DNA from: Alphaproteobacteria bacterium
GTDB taxonomy: Bacteria > Pseudomonadota > Alphaproteobacteria > Micropepsales > Micropepsaceae
Direction of reading: 5' to 3'
DNA: 64,000 nucleotides
NCBI GenBank assembly: GCA_017308375.1
Contig: JAFKEW010000042.1
Location: 88,962 to 152,961 of the forward strand
In this document: positions 62,921 through 64,000 of the stretch, in pieces
Numbering within the stretch: position 1 is the first letter of the stretch
Layout: the number at the start of each line of letters is the position of its first letter
Position numbers and translations under genes: made by a program
The notes under the pieces: model-generated
Database searches by the model: none
What the model was told of the DNA's origin: nothing
The model's input: the letters and a program-made list of their open reading frames with translations, nothing else

Positions 62921-63466
62921 ATGCTTCACCACGTATCGGTCGGCGTCTCTGACGTCGAACGGGCCGCACGGTTTTATGATCCCGTTCTCGCGGCACTCGG
63001 TTACAAGCGCGTGATGGAATATCTGCCGCACGCGATTGCCTATGGCGAAAGCAGCAACTGGCCAGCCTTCTGGGTCCAGCTTCCCCACAATCAGATGCCG
63101 GCAAGCTTCGGCAATGGCGTGCATGTCGGCTTCATCGCGCGCTCAAAAGCGGCGGTGAACGCTTTCCACGAAGCCGCCCTGAAAAACGGCGGCAGCAACA
63201 ATGGCGAGCCCGGCCCGCGCGCAGACTATGGCCCGGATTATTACGGCGCTTTCATCTACGATCTGGACGGCAACAAGCTGGAAGCCACGCTTCACATCGA
63301 AGCCAAACCGGCAAAGGCAAAGAAGAAGGCACCCCGCAAAGCGGCGGCCCCGGCCCGGAAAAAGGCCGCTGGAAAAAAGACTGCGGCGAAAAAAACCGCG
63401 AAAAAGCCAGCCAAAAAGAAGGCCGTCAAAAAGAAAGCCGCAAAGAAAAAAGCCCGGCGCCGCTGA
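62921..63466 (+). CDS. VOC-fold protein with histone-H1-like lysine-rich tail
   Basis: 181 residues. A glyoxalase/VOC domain (about 1-126; LHHVSVGVSDVERAARFYDP, GNGVHVGFIARSKAAVNAFH, GAFIYDLDGNKLEATLH) is followed by 53 residues made almost only of Lys, Ala, Arg, Thr and Pro, of which 28 are Lys or Arg. Such tails resemble bacterial histone-H1-like proteins and would bind nucleic acid. GAGGAGA precedes ATG 62921. The VOC part alone would be a typical hydrolase/lyase-like protein of unknown substrate. Confidence 0.88.
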   Translation: MLHHVSVGVSDVERAARFYDPVLAALGYKRVMEYLPHAIAYGESSNWPAFWVQLPHNQMPASFGNGVHVGFIARSKAAVNAFHEAALKNGGSNNGEPGPRADYGPDYYGAFIYDLDGNKLEATLHIEAKPAKAKKKAPRKAAAPARKKAAGKKTAAKKTAKKPAKKKAVKKKAAKKKARRR

Positions 63467-63491
63467 AACATCCCCCGTTGAAAGAGGCGCC

Positions 63492-64000
63492 GTGAACGCT
63501 GTCTTGGAACCCGTCGATCTCGTGCGCTGCTCCTGGCCGGGCAGCGATCCCCTTTATGTCGCCTATCATGACGAGGAATGGGGCGTACCCGAATATGACG
63601 ACCGCGCCCTTTACGAGAAACTGGTGCTGGACGGTTTTCAGGCCGGACTGTCGTGGATCACCATCCTGCGCAAGCGGGAAAATTTCCGCAAAAGCTTTCA
63701 CGGCTTCGATCCCGCCCGCATCGCGCGTTACGGGGCGCGCGATGTGGAGCGGCTGCTGAAAAACGAAGGCATCATCCGCAGCCGCGCCAAGATCGAAGCC
63801 GCGATCAAGGGCGCAAAACTCTGGCTCGACATCATGGAGAAGGAGCCGGGCGGCTTCCGCGACCTGATCTGGAAGCATGTGGGCGGCGCACCAAAGGTCA
63901 ACAGCTTCAAATCGATCAAGCAGGTGCCGGCCAAAACGAACATGAGCGAGGCGCTGTCAAAGGAACTGAAGCAGCGCGGCTTCAATTTCTGCGGGCCGGT
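63492..64000 (+). CDS. tag: DNA-3-methyladenine glycosylase I, N-terminal part
   Basis: 169 residues are visible before the right edge; the full protein is about 190-210. It removes 3-methyladenine from alkylated DNA. The Tag pattern is clear: RCSWPGSDPLYVAYHDEEWG with a zinc Cys and His, DDRALYEKLVLDGFQAGLSW and WITILRKRENFRKSFHGFDP. The GTG at 63492 follows AAAGAGG. It lies 25 bp after the VOC gene on the same strand. Confidence 0.94.
   Translation, partial: MNAVLEPVDLVRCSWPGSDPLYVAYHDEEWGVPEYDDRALYEKLVLDGFQAGLSWITILRKRENFRKSFHGFDPARIARYGARDVERLLKNEGIIRSRAKIEAAIKGAKLWLDIMEKEPGGFRDLIWKHVGGAPKVNSFKSIKQVPAKTNMSEALSKELKQRGFNFCGP

Noticed and set aside
1..64000. CRISPR arrays, tRNA or rRNA genes
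   Set aside because: No regularly spaced repeat series, no tRNA cloverleaf with TTCGAAT-type arm and no rRNA stretch was seen on either strand, although weak candidates could be missed by eye.
1..64000. A phage-defence island, prophage or transposon
   Set aside because: The only mobile-type element is a vapBC pair between chromosomal genes. No transposase, integrase (XerD is the housekeeping copy) or restriction gene occurs.

Overview
The window is 64 kb of GC-rich chromosomal DNA from an alphaproteobacterium. The evidence is gene order: lysC/ptsP beside ubiG and prfA-prmC; grxC-nitrilase-DUF1178 beside comF; xerD-aroK-aroB-CorC-BolA-DnaJ-cobS-cobT; an S4 protein-fdxA-carD run; and a usg gene. 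All are arrangements typical of that class. The order or genus cannot be fixed from sequence alone. Genes are dense, many neighbours overlap by 4 bp (ATGA or GTGA), and I see no rRNA, tRNA, prophage, insertion sequence or CRISPR array.

Layout. 1-8.8 kb: release factor 1 with prmC, the isoprenoid enzyme IspG, a RodZ-like membrane HTH protein, two paralogous tiny exported proteins, the nitrogen-branch PTS enzyme I (ptsP), aspartate kinase and ubiG. 8.9-16.1 kb: an AraC regulator, an AhpD-like protein with an ECF41-type promoter, a glutaredoxin/nitrilase/DUF1178 group, comF, an NDUFAF5-like methyltransferase, a mutT-flp pair behind a CtrA-type box, and argJ. 16.3-25.3 kb: secA, a CsgG-like/SH3 exported protein, an MliC-like protein coupled to an epoxide hydrolase, accA, an ECF41 sigma factor operon and a VapBC pair. 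25.4-36.9 kb: malyl-CoA lyase, xerD with an overlapping 47-residue membrane protein, shikimate genes, CorC-like, BolA, a J-domain protein, cobST, rpmB, meaB and DUF3108. 36.9-51.5 kb: methylmalonyl-CoA mutase, a SUV3-like helicase, S4 protein, FdxA, CarD with a small upstream frame, nuclease-fold and MscS proteins, YceI, cytochrome b561, a Sua5/TsaC synthase and a D-hydroxyacid dehydrogenase. 51.5-64 kb: a GH17-GT2 beta-glucan synthase, FKBP, an SDR, a short Hsp70, a nitronate monooxygenase, LysE, an AcuI-type reductase, Usg, dihydroorotase, YgfZ, a VOC protein with a histone-H1-like tail, and the start of tag.

Metabolic theme. Cobalt insertion for adenosylcobalamin (CobST), the B12-dependent methylmalonyl-CoA mutase with its chaperone MeaB, malyl/beta-methylmalyl-CoA lyase and an acrylyl-CoA reductase-like enzyme lie within about 35 kb. 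This suggests propionyl-CoA/C3-C4 acyl-CoA metabolism, possibly an ethylmalonyl-CoA-type pathway; crotonyl-CoA carboxylase/reductase is not in the window.

Most notable observations. (1) An ECF41 sigma factor whose own operon carries a cGTCACA-N16-CGTC promoter, plus a perfect TGTCACA-N16-CGTC in front of an AhpD/carboxymuconolactone-decarboxylase-like gene 13 kb away: a small regulon readable by eye. (2) An Flp pilin gene that appears to start with CTG in a CTGA overlap with mutT, behind a perfect TTAA-N7-TTAA CtrA-type box. (3) A 38-codon frame directly in front of carD, ending inside carD's ribosome binding site. (4) Inverted copies of a REP-like palindrome before pyrC's 3' end. (5) A VOC-fold protein with a 53-residue Lys/Ala tail. 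(6) Paralogous small secreted two-cysteine proteins. I found no defence island or clearly unprecedented multi-gene system.
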